The notes under the pieces: generated by a model
Seen by the model: only the letters and a program-made list of their open reading frames with translations
Told to the model about the DNA's origin: nothing
The model's database searches: none
Assembly (NCBI RefSeq): GCF_002849655.1
Contig: NZ_PDNW01000008.1
Location: 1 to 64,000 of the forward strand
Length of the DNA stretch: 64,000 bases
Reading direction: 5' to 3'
Source of the DNA: Pollutimonas subterranea
Lineage (GTDB): Bacteria > Pseudomonadota > Gammaproteobacteria > Burkholderiales > Burkholderiaceae_B
Shown here: piece after piece, positions 47,514 through 56,928 of the stretch
Layout of the letters: every line of letters begins with the position of its first letter
Position numbering within the stretch: position 1 is the stretch's first letter
Translations under genes and position numbers: made by a program

Positions 47514-48080
47514 TCACTTGGCAGGATCCACTTTCTGCTTCAATGCCTTGGCCATTTCCAGGTGTTCCTGAAGCGCCGGCAATTTCTCGGCGGCAAACGC
47601 CTTGATTTCTGGATCCTTGGCGTCGGCCGACGCCTCCTGGAACAACTCCACAGCGTCCTCATGAGCCGCCACGCCAATCTGGTTGACGTATCGCTTGTCG
47701 AAACTGTCATCCATGACGCTCAAGGCTTTCAGCTTGGTTTTCTGAACCAGCGATGGCTCGGCAGGCGGCGTGTACCCCTTGCTTTTAGCCAGCGTCTGGA
47801 GCTCCTGTCCCACCTTGGTGTGATCCATAATCATTTTCTCGGCGAAGGCCTTTACGTCGGGGTTGGTGGCCTTGGTTTGCGCCAGCTTGCTACCCTCGAT
47901 TTCCGTATGGCCCGCATGTGCCGCAGCTTCCAGAAAGTCCTCATCGTTGCCATCAAGCTGTGTGGCTGCGTTTTGCCCTGCTGGCGCGGCTGTGGTGGGC
48001 GCAGCCTGCGCCATGAGTGCACCGCATAGGGTCAGGGAGCCAGAGGCAAAGGTGCTGATGATTGCTGTACGTAGGTTCAT
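47514..48080 (-). CDS. DUF4142 secreted four-helix protein
   Basis: 188 residues. The signal peptide ends near residue 26 (AQA then AP). DUF4142 is a ferritin-like helical bundle with His and Glu residues in HAGHTEIEGSKLA, MIMDHTKVG and AAHEDAVELF; a metal site is possible. Function is unknown, but members often appear with osmotic or oxidative stress genes. It lies upstream of the YghA-like gene. Confidence 0.85.
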   Translation of the reverse strand: MNLRTAIISTFASGSLTLCGALMAQAAPTTAAPAGQNAATQLDGNDEDFLEAAAHAGHTEIEGSKLAQTKATNPDVKAFAEKMIMDHTKVGQELQTLAKSKGYTPPAEPSLVQKTKLKALSVMDDSFDKRYVNQIGVAAHEDAVELFQEASADAKDPEIKAFAAEKLPALQEHLEMAKALKQKVDPAK

Positions 48081-48177
48081 GCAAGTCTCCTGTCGAAAAT
48101 GGATCGTGTTCCGAACCTAGCAATTTGCGGTCCCGCGGCATCGGCATCGTCACGGGTCAAGGTATGGTCCCGACCCG

Positions 48178-48648
48178 CTAATCAGTTTTTCGATCCAGGA
48201 GGGTGTGCAGCGCCAAGCCGATCCCAAAGGCAACGTAGACGACAAGAAGCGATTTTTTGCTTAGCTTGTGCTCGAAGCCGGGCGTAAGACGCTCGGGGGT
48301 GCACTGCATATCCACCGCGCATGCCACCCCTGCAACCGTCAAGGCGCTGGCGAGTGCCTGGGGCTTAGTTGGTGCAGTTCCGTGTCGAAATGCCAATTTT
48401 TCGTAGGCGGTCGCCCAGAATATTGAAGCAATGTGATGGATGACGTAGCCGGTGAGGCTATAGCGCAACGTCGCCTTATGCTGCCGCAAGGCCTTGTCTT
48501 TCCATAGCCAATGGCTTACTGCATTGACCGGCGCGATGGCGCTGCGGCTATCGCGTACCCCGCCGTGCAGCAATGCCAGGCTGGAAACCACGCTCGCGTA
48601 AGAGCCGGACACCAGGGCCCGCTTCAAAAGCCTTACGAATGATTTCAT
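48178..48648 (-). CDS. Integral membrane protein of unknown function
   Basis: 156 residues with three or four hydrophobic helices (around SYASVVSSLALL, YVIHHIASIFWATAY, ALTVAGVACAVDM and LLVVYVAFGIGLAL). I do not recognise the family. The start at 48648 is chosen because GGAGG lies just upstream. A conserved-looking HH pair sits in the second helix and a single Cys in CTPERLTPGFEHKLS between helices 3 and 4. It lies between the DUF4142 gene and the divergent NmrA-DoxX fusion gene. Confidence 0.65.
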   Translation of the reverse strand: MKSFVRLLKRALVSGSYASVVSSLALLHGGVRDSRSAIAPVNAVSHWLWKDKALRQHKATLRYSLTGYVIHHIASIFWATAYEKLAFRHGTAPTKPQALASALTVAGVACAVDMQCTPERLTPGFEHKLSKKSLLVVYVAFGIGLALHTLLDRKTD

Positions 48649-48740
48649 CTTTGCCTCCGTGCCCAATACGCTTCAACCTAGAATAGCAATTTACGAACCC
48701 TTGCATCACACTATGCTCGACGCGACATGACGAGGTCGAC

Positions 48741-50033
48741 GTGAAAATATTACTGACTGGCGCCTCCGGATTCATCGGACGAAATCTCGTCAATGCCCTT
48801 TTGCCCGCAGGCCATACTGTGGTCTGCGCCCTTCGCTCGCCGCCGAAAACTTCAAGTCATGCAAACGTTTCGTATATCGGCATAGACTTCAACGAAGCGG
48901 TGACCCCGGGAGCCTGGAGCATGGCGCTCGAGGGCGTGGACGTTGTCATCAATGCAGTCGGGATTCTGCGTGAAACGCCCGAGCAGAGCTTCGACCTGAT
49001 TCATAGGGCGGCCCCCACGGCGTTATTCTCGGCAGCGGCCGAGGCCGGCGTGAAGCATATTGTGCAAATATCCGCCCTGGGCGCCGACGAGAATGCACAT
49101 AGCGGCTACCATTTAAGCAAGAAGGCGGCCGACGAATTCTTGCTTCGACTACCCGTAAGAACCAGCGTCGTGCAGCCTTCGCTGGTATACGGACCTGGCG
49201 GCGCAAGCGCCGCCTTGTTCGAACTGTTCGCCAGTAGTCCGATCACCATGCTGCCTGGCGGTGGGGGTCAGCGGATTCAACCCGTGCACATCGACGACCT
49301 CGTCCAGGCGCTCAAGGCGCTTATCGAGTCTGCACAGGGCGAATCAGGCCGCATTGCCATGGTGGGTCCTGCAGCGATCACGCTGAGAGATTTCTACAGC
49401 ATCTTGCGCGAGGCGATGGGCATAACACGGCGTCCGCGCTTCGTGCCGATCCCCATGCCCTTAATGCGCGTTATAGCTCGCGCCGGGAGCCGATTGCCAA
49501 GTGGCTTTCTGGACAACGACACGCTGGATATGCTGGAACGAGGCAACACAGCGCCGCCTGACGATATCCGCAATTTGCTGGGTCGCGCCCCCCGGGCGCC
49601 CCAGCAATTCATACCGGCTGCCTACGCGCGCCCGACCGGTATTCAGGCAAGGATGCGATGGCTGCTGCCTATCTTGCGTATCAGCATAGGCCTGGTGTGG
49701 GTGGTGACCGGCATCGTTTCCTTAGGCCTGTATCCGGTCGAGTCGAGCTACGCGCTTCTGGCGCGAACCGGCACACCTGAAGCGCTGATGGCTTTGTTTC
49801 TGTATGGCGCCGCCGCGCTAGATATTGCACTGGGCATATTAACGCTGCTGCCCAGGCGATCACGATGGCTTTGGGCCGGCCAAGCCGCCCTGGTACTCGC
49901 TTATACCGTCATCATTTCCTGGAAGCTGCCGGAGTTCTGGCTGCACCCCTATGGACCGGTATTGAAAAATCTGCCGTTTCTGGCCGGCCTGTGGATACTC
50001 TATGAAATGGAAGAACGCCCATGGAATACATGA
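48741..50033 (+). CDS. NmrA/atypical-SDR protein fused to a DoxX-like membrane domain
   Basis: 430 residues. An extended-type Rossmann domain (1 to about 290) begins ILLTGASGFIGRNLV and has YHLSKKAADE in place of the SDR active-site YxxxK. After a linker, about 310-430 hold four hydrophobic helices of the DoxX-like type. Such fusions occur in several proteobacteria, with function unknown; a membrane-linked quinone or nucleotide sensor or reductase is possible. It overlaps the following DUF2269 gene by 13 bases. Confidence 0.85.
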   Translation: MKILLTGASGFIGRNLVNALLPAGHTVVCALRSPPKTSSHANVSYIGIDFNEAVTPGAWSMALEGVDVVINAVGILRETPEQSFDLIHRAAPTALFSAAAEAGVKHIVQISALGADENAHSGYHLSKKAADEFLLRLPVRTSVVQPSLVYGPGGASAALFELFASSPITMLPGGGGQRIQPVHIDDLVQALKALIESAQGESGRIAMVGPAAITLRDFYSILREAMGITRRPRFVPIPMPLMRVIARAGSRLPSGFLDNDTLDMLERGNTAPPDDIRNLLGRAPRAPQQFIPAAYARPTGIQARMRWLLPILRISIGLVWVVTGIVSLGLYPVESSYALLARTGTPEALMALFLYGAAALDIALGILTLLPRRSRWLWAGQAALVLAYTVIISWKLPEFWLHPYGPVLKNLPFLAGLWILYEMEERPWNT

Positions 50034-50491
50034 TTACAAAATGGCTGCATGTGCTGGCTTCTACCTTGCTGTTCGGGACGGGAATAGGCAGCGCCTTCTA
50101 TCTGCTGATGGCCAGCATTACACGCGATCCGCGCGCCGTCGCCATCGTCGCGCGGATCGTGGTGATTGCAGACTGGCTTTTCACCGCCACCACGGTCATA
50201 GCCCAGCCTTTGACCGGTTACTGGCTGGTCAAACTGGCCGGCTTCCCGTGGTCTGCGAGCTGGCTCAAATGGTCCATCGTTTTATATGTCATTGCCGTGG
50301 CCTGCTGGCTGCCTGTTGTCTGGATACAAATGAAGTTGCGCGACCTGGCCCAGGCCGCGGTACGCGACGGCACCAGCCTGTCGGCCGACTATTGGCATTA
50401 CTTTCGAATGTGGGTGGCGCTCGGCATCCCCGCCTTTTTCGCGTTCGTCGCCATCTTCTACCTGATGGTGGCAAAACCCGCCGCATTCTGA
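50021..50491 (+). CDS. DUF2269 membrane protein
   Basis: 156 residues with four membrane helices. Conserved-looking features are KWLHVLASTLLFGTG and SADYWHYFRMWVALG. DUF2269 family, function unknown. It overlaps the end of the DoxX-fusion gene by 13 bases, so the two are translationally coupled and may form one membrane complex. Confidence 0.85.
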   Translation: MEYMITKWLHVLASTLLFGTGIGSAFYLLMASITRDPRAVAIVARIVVIADWLFTATTVIAQPLTGYWLVKLAGFPWSASWLKWSIVLYVIAVACWLPVVWIQMKLRDLAQAAVRDGTSLSADYWHYFRMWVALGIPAFFAFVAIFYLMVAKPAAF

Positions 50492-50537
50492 CACGAGGAT
50501 GCATCAAAAGGTTGGCGGCGGGCGGTGGGCGCCGAAT

Positions 50538-51134
50538 TCAGTCCTGCGTGGTTCGTATCACTTGCTCCACAGGGAATCCCAGGGTTCGCGCATGATCGAG
50601 CAGCGCGTCAACCTTGGATGCGTCTGCCGCTTTATCCCGGCTTAACACCCATAGATATTCGCGATCGGGCGTGCCCACCAGCGAATACTGATAGTCGCCT
50701 TGCAGCCGGATTATCCAGTAATCGCCCCAAACCGGCGGCAACCATGAAAGCCAGCCCGGCGCGAAGCGAACCTCAAGTCGTGCAGGATCGGCATCTGCCC
50801 CATCCCCCGCCAGTCGGCCCATGCCTTCAGCCAATTTCGTACCGCCATCTACGCTCCGGCATTGATTGACCACCCGCATCTTGCTGTCAGGCAATACGGT
50901 ATATGTGGCCTGCACGTCGCCCGCACACGATTTCTGGAAACGATTGGGCAATCGCGCCTGCTCGTACCAGACGCCCGCATAGCGTTCCAGGTCGACATTC
51001 GCCTGTGTAGGAAGCGGCGGATTCTTTGCCGTGTTGCTGGCACAGGCTGACAAGGCCGCGATCGCAAGGGCGGTGGCAATAAGTAGCGGCCATCGCTGGC
51101 GTGTTGGTTTGGGCACAGCTAAATTTCGATTCAT
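50538..51134 (-). CDS. blc: Outer-membrane lipocalin lipoprotein (Blc)
   Basis: 198 residues. Lipoprotein signal with lipobox LSAC (Cys31 from ATG 51134). The start at 51134 is decided by AAGGAG six bases upstream; the ATG at 51140 touches that site. Lipocalin motifs are RYAGVWYEQARLPNRFQ and YLWVLSRDK. It binds lysophospholipids or other lipids at the outer membrane, often under starvation. Confidence 0.92.
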   Translation of the reverse strand: MNRNLAVPKPTRQRWPLLIATALAIAALSACASNTAKNPPLPTQANVDLERYAGVWYEQARLPNRFQKSCAGDVQATYTVLPDSKMRVVNQCRSVDGGTKLAEGMGRLAGDGADADPARLEVRFAPGWLSWLPPVWGDYWIIRLQGDYQYSLVGTPDREYLWVLSRDKAADASKVDALLDHARTLGFPVEQVIRTTQD

Positions 51135-51263
51135 GGGCATCTCCTTGAAGTACAGACAGCAACCAGTATGCCGGCGCTGATTTGCGACCGCATGAGCCAG
51201 TTAACTATGGCCTTGACTGGGACGACCCCGGTTGCCTCGCTGTGTGCTACCTATAAACGCCAA

Positions 51264-51292
51264 TTGACGTCTACGGTTCTTGCAGGTTACAC
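51264..51292 (+). promoter_or_regulatory. Sigma-70 promoter for the second TRAP operon
   Basis: TTGACG (51264-51269), a 17-base spacer and TTACAC (51287-51292), about 100 bases before the start at 51391. AGGAGGAG precedes the ATG. Confidence 0.5.
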
Positions 51293-51390
51293 CCGAACCG
51301 GGCGCATCCTTGCCTGACCGGATCGCCCATATAAAAACGTGTTGCCCATGACGGCGCCATATCTCTATAGCTAACGCAGGAGGAGACAAA

Positions 51391-52353
51391 ATGAAAATCT
51401 CGGTAAAACGGTTCGCATTAATGCTGTGCTTTCCATTGGCGGCGATGCAGCCCGCCATGGCGGAAAATATTTCTATCGCCACGGGTGGCACAGGTGGCGT
51501 CTATTACCCGATCGGTGGAGGCATTGCCTCGATGCTTTCCAAGAAAGTACCGGGCATGCAGGCAACAGCGGAAGTAACGGGCGGTTCGGTCGACAATCTT
51601 AAGCTTATCGACGGCGACGCGTCCTACATCGGCCTTAGCATGTCCGACGCCGCGCAAGACGCCTATAAGGGCGAAAACAAGTTCAAGGGCCAAAAGGTAC
51701 CCCTGCGCACGCTGATGATCCTGTATCCAAACCGCATGCATGTGGTCACCGTCGACGGGCGCGGTATCAATAGCTTTGCCGATCTCAAGGGCAAGCATAT
51801 TTCAACCGGCGCCCCCGGCAGCGCCACCGAGGTCATGGCATTCCGTCAGCTCGAAGCGGCCGGTCTTGACAAGGACAAGGATGTAAAACGCGAACGCCTC
51901 AGCGTGGCTGAATCGGTCAACGGCGTCAAAGACAACAAGATCGATGCCTTCTTCTGGGTCGGGGGCTTGCCTACCGCCGCAGTCACTGACTTGGCCAACA
52001 CACCCGGCACGAAAATCAAGCTTATCGACAATGCCGAGCTGGTGCCGAGCATGAACCAGAAATACGGCAATCTGTACATCCAGGACATGATCCCGCAAGC
52101 GACCTACCGAGGCATGGACGCCGACAACAAACAGGCAACGGTCATGAACATCCTGGTCGGCAGCGAGAAAATGGATGACCAGACGGCCTACAACATTGTC
52201 AAGACGATCTTTGAAAGCAGGGACGACCTGATCGCCGTGCATAAAGACACGGCCGAGTTCAAACTTGAAAATCAAAAGGCCGCTGCCTCGCCTATCCCCT
52301 TCCACCCAGGCGCGGTCAAGTATTTCGAAGAACGCGGCGTCAAGCTCAATTAA
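51391..52353 (+). CDS. TAXI-family TRAP solute-binding protein (second system)
   Basis: 320 residues. The signal peptide ends near 24 (AMA then ENIS). TAXI signature: SIATGGTGGVYYPIGGGIA, EVTGGSVDNL, DAAQDAYKG and the TGAPGSATE loop. The ligand is unknown. A hairpin with a T-run separates it from its permease gene, so it is probably made in excess over the permease. Confidence 0.92.
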   Translation: MKISVKRFALMLCFPLAAMQPAMAENISIATGGTGGVYYPIGGGIASMLSKKVPGMQATAEVTGGSVDNLKLIDGDASYIGLSMSDAAQDAYKGENKFKGQKVPLRTLMILYPNRMHVVTVDGRGINSFADLKGKHISTGAPGSATEVMAFRQLEAAGLDKDKDVKRERLSVAESVNGVKDNKIDAFFWVGGLPTAAVTDLANTPGTKIKLIDNAELVPSMNQKYGNLYIQDMIPQATYRGMDADNKQATVMNILVGSEKMDDQTAYNIVKTIFESRDDLIAVHKDTAEFKLENQKAAASPIPFHPGAVKYFEERGVKLN

Positions 52354-52364
52354 CGCAACGCAGC

Positions 52365-52397
52365 GCCCCAGCTGATTGATCGGCTGGGGCTTTTTTT
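52365..52397 (+). terminator. Terminator-type hairpin between the second TAXI protein and its permease
   Basis: An 8-bp stem (GCCCCAGC / GCTGGGGC) with a 10-base loop, followed by seven T residues. Being inside an operon it would act as a partial terminator. Confidence 0.8.
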
Positions 52398-52452
52398 CGC
52401 AGGCGAACGGCAACGGCACATAGATGCCGGACTACATTTATGAGACTCCACC

Positions 52453-54501
52453 ATGAGCGATATCCTCCAATCGGAACGGGACGCAACAGTAAGTAAAGAG
52501 GCCTTGCTCAAGGCCGAGCAATACATCGAGGAAGAAGAAGGCGCGGCCAACCACCTCAGTGGCTGGCTGGGCGTATTCCTGACGACGGTAGCCGTCGTGA
52601 TGTCCCTGTTCCACATGTTTGCCGCGTATGCGATCGTGCCGACCCAAACACTGCGCCCGGTGCATGTAGGCTTTGTCCTGTTCCTGTCATTTTTGCTGTT
52701 TCCCGCGAGCAGGCGCTTACGGCATCGCATCATGTGGTGGGATTGGCTGGCATCGCTGCTGTCCATCGCCATCGTGGTGTACTTGATACTCGGCGGCGAC
52801 GACTTCACCGACCGCAATACCATGCCCAATTCCTGGGATATTGCCTTCGGCGTGGCACTGATCCTGCTGGTGCTCGAAGCAATGCGGCGCACCATAGGCT
52901 GGATCCTGCCTGTCATATCGATCTGTTTTCTGCTTTACGCTTTCCTGGGTGCCTATCTCCCGGCTCCCTGGACGCACAAGGGCTACGAGATCGGGCGCGT
53001 GGTCGGATTCATGTACATGACGCTGGAAGGCATATATGGCGTGGCGGTCGACGTGTCCTCGTCATTGATCATATTGTTCACCATTTTCGGCGCTTTCCTG
53101 CAGTTTTCGGGCGCGGGAAAGTTTTACATTGACTTCTCTTTTTCGGCCATGGGCGGCAAGCCCGCCGGCGCCGGGCGCACCGTTGTGCTGTCGTCGTTCC
53201 TGCTGGGTGGACCGTCCGGTTCCGGCGTAGCGACCACCGTTACGCTGGGCACAGTCGCCTGGCCCATGCTCTCCAAAGTGGGCTACGAACGCAACGCCGC
53301 CGGAGGGCTGCTGGCCGCCGGTGGCCTGGGCGCCATCATTTCCCCTCCGGTCATGGGCGCTGCGGCATTCATCATTGCCGAGTTCCTGAAGATATCGTAT
53401 CTGGATGTCCTGCTGATGGCAGTCATTCCGACCACCCTGTTTTATCTTGCGCTTTTTCTAATGGTGGAAATAGACGTGCGCAAATACGGCATGGGGCAGA
53501 CGATATTCAAGAAAGTGGATACGGTATGGAACCTGACGCGACACTACTGGTTCCACTTCCTGTCGCTGATTTCCATCATTGTTTTCATGATGTGGGGCTT
53601 CTCGCCGGTGCTCTCGGTGTTCTGGGCGACCGTCGTGTCCTTCCTGACCAGCTTCCTGCGCCGCGACACCGCCATGATTTCCTATGACCTGTTCCAGGGC
53701 AAAGGGTCCATCTCGCAGCACTTCTTCCAGTCGCCGCTGATCCAGGCCCTCAGAGCAGGCTCCGTCGGGATGCTGGGTGTGGGTGCTACCTGCGCCGGCG
53801 CAGGCATTATTGTGGGCGTGGTCACATTGACCGGACTGGGTCTGAAGTTCAGCGGCATTGTCATCGACTATGCCGGGGGGTCGTTGCTGCTCACTGCCAT
53901 CTATACCGCGTTGGTGGTATGGGTCATAGGCTTGGCCGTGCCCGTGACGGCGTCCTACATCATTTGCGCCGTCATTACGGCACCGGCGCTGATCAAGCTG
54001 GGCGTACCCGATTTTGCGGCGCACATGTTCATTTTCTACTATGCGGTCTTGTCCGAAGTGTCGCCGCCAACGGCGCTATCTCCATTTGCCGCCTCGGCCA
54101 TTACGGGCGGCGATCCGTACAAGACGACCATGCAATGCTGGAAATACACCATACCCGCTTTCCTGGTGCCCTTCATCTTCGTCCTGGATCCCAGCGGCCA
54201 GGGCTTGCTGCTCATGGGGTCGACCGAAGCCCTGGCTGCGGCAAACCCATGGGATATAGCGCGGGTGACCATTACGGCCGCGGCGGGCATTTTCGCACTT
54301 GCCGTGGGGTTCCAGGGATGGCTGCTGGTGCGCGCCACCGCCGTCGAGCGAACGCTGCTGATTGTGGCCGGGTTTGCACTGGTCTATCCCGGCCCCGTGT
54401 CCAACCTGACAGGGCTTGCCCTGATCGTCATTGCACTGGCTTCTCATTGGCGCCGGGGCTGGAAGCACAGGACTCTCCACGGCGAAGGGGCTAAGACCTG
54501 A
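52453..54501 (+). CDS. TRAP transporter fused permease (second system)
   Basis: 682 residues, fused 4-helix and 12-helix TRAP subunits. Typical large-subunit segments are [32 protein letters not shown] and SEVSPPTALSPFAASAITG. Unlike the first system it lacks the long C-terminal DUF3394-like part. It lies 99 bases after its TAXI binding protein. No catabolic gene is attached, so there is no clue to the substrate. Confidence 0.92.
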   Translation: MSDILQSERDATVSKEALLKAEQYIEEEEGAANHLSGWLGVFLTTVAVVMSLFHMFAAYAIVPTQTLRPVHVGFVLFLSFLLFPASRRLRHRIMWWDWLASLLSIAIVVYLILGGDDFTDRNTMPNSWDIAFGVALILLVLEAMRRTIGWILPVISICFLLYAFLGAYLPAPWTHKGYEIGRVVGFMYMTLEGIYGVAVDVSSSLIILFTIFGAFLQFSGAGKFYIDFSFSAMGGKPAGAGRTVVLSSFLLGGPSGSGVATTVTLGTVAWPMLSKVGYERNAAGGLLAAGGLGAIISPPVMGAAAFIIAEFLKISYLDVLLMAVIPTTLFYLALFLMVEIDVRKYGMGQTIFKKVDTVWNLTRHYWFHFLSLISIIVFMMWGFSPVLSVFWATVVSFLTSFLRRDTAMISYDLFQGKGSISQHFFQSPLIQALRAGSVGMLGVGATCAGAGIIVGVVTLTGLGLKFSGIVIDYAGGSLLLTAIYTALVVWVIGLAVPVTASYIICAVITAPALIKLGVPDFAAHMFIFYYAVLSEVSPPTALSPFAASAITGGDPYKTTMQCWKYTIPAFLVPFIFVLDPSGQGLLLMGSTEALAAANPWDIARVTITAAAGIFALAVGFQGWLLVRATAVERTLLIVAGFALVYPGPVSNLTGLALIVIALASHWRRGWKHRTLHGEGAKT

Positions 54502-54558
54502 TGGCGTCGTGCGTCCCCCGCGTTACACTGTTTTTCTCTATTCGCCGGTAATCCATGT

Positions 54559-55194
54559 ATGCCGTCTCCATTTCGCTTCGCAGCCTCGTACCATCACCGC
54601 AAGCCGGGAGCGCGGCGGACGGCCAACGTGCCACCCGCCGACCCTCGCCTTCTGGTGTTCAACAAGCCATTCGGCGTCTTGACGCAGTTCAGTGACGAAG
54701 CCGGCCGAGCAACGCTCAAGGACTTCGTGGACGTGCCTGGCGTCTACCCGGCGGGGCGACTGGATCGCGATAGCGAAGGCTTGCTGCTGCTGACCAATGA
54801 CGGCCGCCTGCAAGCGCGCATCACCGACCCGAAAAACAATATGGCAAAAACGTATTGGGTGCAGGTAGAGGGCGAGCCGAACGCACAGCAATTGCAACGC
54901 TTGCGCGATGGTGTCGAATTGAACGACGGCCTTACCCTTCCCGCGCAAGCCCGTTTGCTGGAACCACCCCAGCTATGGGTGCGCGATCCACCGGTGCGTT
55001 TTCGCAAGAGCATACCGACCGCCTGGCTCGAGCTGGTCATCCGGGAAGGCAGGAACCGGCAAGTGCGACGCATGACCGCCGCGGTCGATCTGCCGACACT
55101 GCGCCTGGTTCGGGTGCAAGTCGGCCCCTGGACCCTGGATGACCTGTTGCCAGGCCAGTGGCGCGAACTCCCGCCCAGTATTCAAGCGCTATAG
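54559..55194 (+). CDS. rluE: RsuA/RluE-type pseudouridine synthase
   Basis: 211 residues, no S4 domain. The catalytic aspartate is in [17 protein letters not shown], and the C-terminal [21 protein letters not shown]-type segment matches RluE, which modifies U2457 of E. coli 23S rRNA. The stop overlaps the stop of the convergent membrane-protein gene by six bases. Confidence 0.88.
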   Translation: MPSPFRFAASYHHRKPGARRTANVPPADPRLLVFNKPFGVLTQFSDEAGRATLKDFVDVPGVYPAGRLDRDSEGLLLLTNDGRLQARITDPKNNMAKTYWVQVEGEPNAQQLQRLRDGVELNDGLTLPAQARLLEPPQLWVRDPPVRFRKSIPTAWLELVIREGRNRQVRRMTAAVDLPTLRLVRVQVGPWTLDDLLPGQWRELPPSIQAL

Positions 55195-55653
55195 AAAGCC
55201 TATCCACCTGCCGGCCAATACGGCACCCAACCAGATAAGCAGCGATGCGACGGCATGCGCCCGTGCGGCCCGTGGCATTGGTGTATCGGACAATGCCTTT
55301 GGCCAGTGCTGGCCTGCATGCAGCCACAACGCATTCACGACGCCCAGCCCGATGACACCAAGCTTGATCAGAAACGCCGGATTTGCCGCATACTCAGTCG
55401 GTTTTACCGAGAACAACCAGAAACCGGTCAACATGGCCAGCACCAGGCCGCCGCCGGCCATGCGGGACAGGAACGGACCGATAACCGGGAATGGCACAGT
55501 GCGAAAGCCGCCCAGCATGCGCAGATCCAGTGACACGATCGCACCGATCAACAAGCCCATGCAGGCGATATGGGCGGCATTCACGAATAAATAGAGCGTG
55601 CCTGACCGCTGCAGCAGCACGGCATGCGGAGCGCCCTCCAGCCATTCCAGCAT
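55189..55653 (-). CDS. Four-helix membrane protein (DUF6644/DUF2214-like)
   Basis: 154 residues, four membrane helices. His residues lie in or near helices: [22 protein letters not shown] and [11 protein letters not shown]. It resembles small CopD-like membrane proteins annotated as DUF6644 or DUF2214. It lies five bases after the secreted HHGW protein gene and is surely cotranscribed with it. A role in heme or metal handling is inference only. Confidence 0.7.
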   Translation of the reverse strand: MLEWLEGAPHAVLLQRSGTLYLFVNAAHIACMGLLIGAIVSLDLRMLGGFRTVPFPVIGPFLSRMAGGGLVLAMLTGFWLFSVKPTEYAANPAFLIKLGVIGLGVVNALWLHAGQHWPKALSDTPMPRAARAHAVASLLIWLGAVLAGRWIGFL

Positions 55654-55658
55654 GGTAC

Positions 55659-56033
55659 TTAGCGCGGCTTCTGGATGCGGTCGGGATAAATATCGTAGGT
55701 TTTATCGCCGACCGTTATCTGCACCGCTTTCATCCGCTTTTCGCTGTGATCCTTCGCGCGATTTCCGGTTGCCGAGATGTGATCGCCCACCTTCGCGGAG
55801 CCTTCGACAAAGCCGGACGCCCGCGTTTGACCAGGATTTCCCAGCTCGATACGCCAGACGCCTGAATCGGTCGTTTCGACGTCAAGCCGCGGATGCGGCG
55901 GCGCAAGCTGCACCGCCTTGACAATACCGGTGAGCTGAGTCTGCTCTTCGTCGGCCCAATTCCAGCCGTGATGCGCCGCGGCACTGCCCATAACCAGGCA
56001 TAACGTCATTCCAGATAGAAATCGATAAGGCAT
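55659..56033 (-). CDS. Secreted DUF6152-like protein with predicted N-terminal His-His
   Basis: 124 residues from ATG 56033 with GAGGAG seven bases upstream. The signal peptide is predicted to be cut after Ala20, leaving a mature protein that begins His-His-Gly-Trp. A further PPHPRLDV segment carries His47. The rest looks like a small beta-barrel (LTGIVKAVQL, GDHISATGNRAKD). A free N-terminal His plus an internal His is the arrangement CopC and other copper proteins use. It is paired with the four-helix membrane gene that follows. Confidence 0.75.
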   Translation of the reverse strand: MPYRFLSGMTLCLVMGSAAAHHGWNWADEEQTQLTGIVKAVQLAPPHPRLDVETTDSGVWRIELGNPGQTRASGFVEGSAKVGDHISATGNRAKDHSEKRMKAVQITVGDKTYDIYPDRIQKPR

Positions 56034-56052
56034 GTTCGCACTCCTCGTGTGA

Positions 56053-56748
56053 CTACGCGGCTTGCCTGCCTTTGCGCAGCAGGTCCAGCAAGGCCTCTGC
56101 CGTCGGCCCGGACGAAGCGGGATTCTGACCGGTGACAAGCAGGCCGTCCACCACCACATGCGGCTCCCAGTCTCCGGCTTTGGAGTAATTGGCACCGTTA
56201 CCCTTCAACATATCTTCGACCAGGAAAGGCACGACCTTGGTCAAGCCAACGGCCTCTTCTTCCGTATTGGTAAAACCGGTTACGTTCTTTCCTTGTACCA
56301 ACGAACTACCGTTGGGCGCCTTTACGTGACGCAGCACACCGGGTGCATGGCAAACGGCTGCCAGGGGCTTGCCGTGGGCAAGCGTCGATTGAACAATACC
56401 GATGGAAAAGGCATTCTCGGCCAGGTCCCATAAGGGTCCGTGCCCACCGGGGTAGAAGACGGCATCGTAATCCGAGGCCGCGATGCCCGACAACTTGACG
56501 GTATTTGCCAATGCAGCTTGCGCTTCGGTGTCAGCCTTGAAGCGACGCGTAGAGTCGGTTTGCGCTCCCGGCTCGTCGCTGGATGGATCTATGGGTGGCT
56601 GGCCGCCCAATGGAGAGGCTAAAGTAATATCGGCGCCGGCGTCCTTGAACACGTAGTAAGGCGTTGTGAACTCTTCGAGCCAGAAACCCGTCTGGCGGCC
56701 CGTAGTGCCCAGCCTGGAATGCGAAGTAAGCACCATCAGTATTTTCAT
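56053..56748 (-). CDS. DJ-1/PfpI-family protein (Hsp31-like glyoxalase/deglycase group)
   Basis: 231 residues from ATG 56748 (AGGAGG upstream). Nucleophile-elbow [10 protein letters not shown] with Cys133 followed by His134, and Glu25/26 in the LEEF segment complete the usual triad region. [15 protein letters not shown] is typical of the class I glutamine-amidotransferase-like group that detoxifies methylglyoxal. It is encoded 19 bases upstream of the HHGW protein gene on the same strand. Confidence 0.88.
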   Translation of the reverse strand: MKILMVLTSHSRLGTTGRQTGFWLEEFTTPYYVFKDAGADITLASPLGGQPPIDPSSDEPGAQTDSTRRFKADTEAQAALANTVKLSGIAASDYDAVFYPGGHGPLWDLAENAFSIGIVQSTLAHGKPLAAVCHAPGVLRHVKAPNGSSLVQGKNVTGFTNTEEEAVGLTKVVPFLVEDMLKGNGANYSKAGDWEPHVVVDGLLVTGQNPASSGPTAEALLDLLRKGRQAA

Positions 56749-56928
56749 CGTGACCTCCTGAACACTGCCTGGATTATCGTAAGACGACAACTGCATCATA
56801 GATCGAAATTTGGCGCCGGCACTAGCGCTGGCTCAATACCTGGCACGCTACACTCAAGATGCCATCATCTCGTGGTGTGCACGGATACGGCGTTAAACTG
56901 TCCGAATACCAAAACCAGGAGTAAAGAT

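Noticed and set aside
56841-56860. TGGCACG upstream of msrA as another sigma-54 promoter
   Set aside because: The -12 element is missing: after the 4-base spacer the sequence is ACTC, so the required GC is absent.
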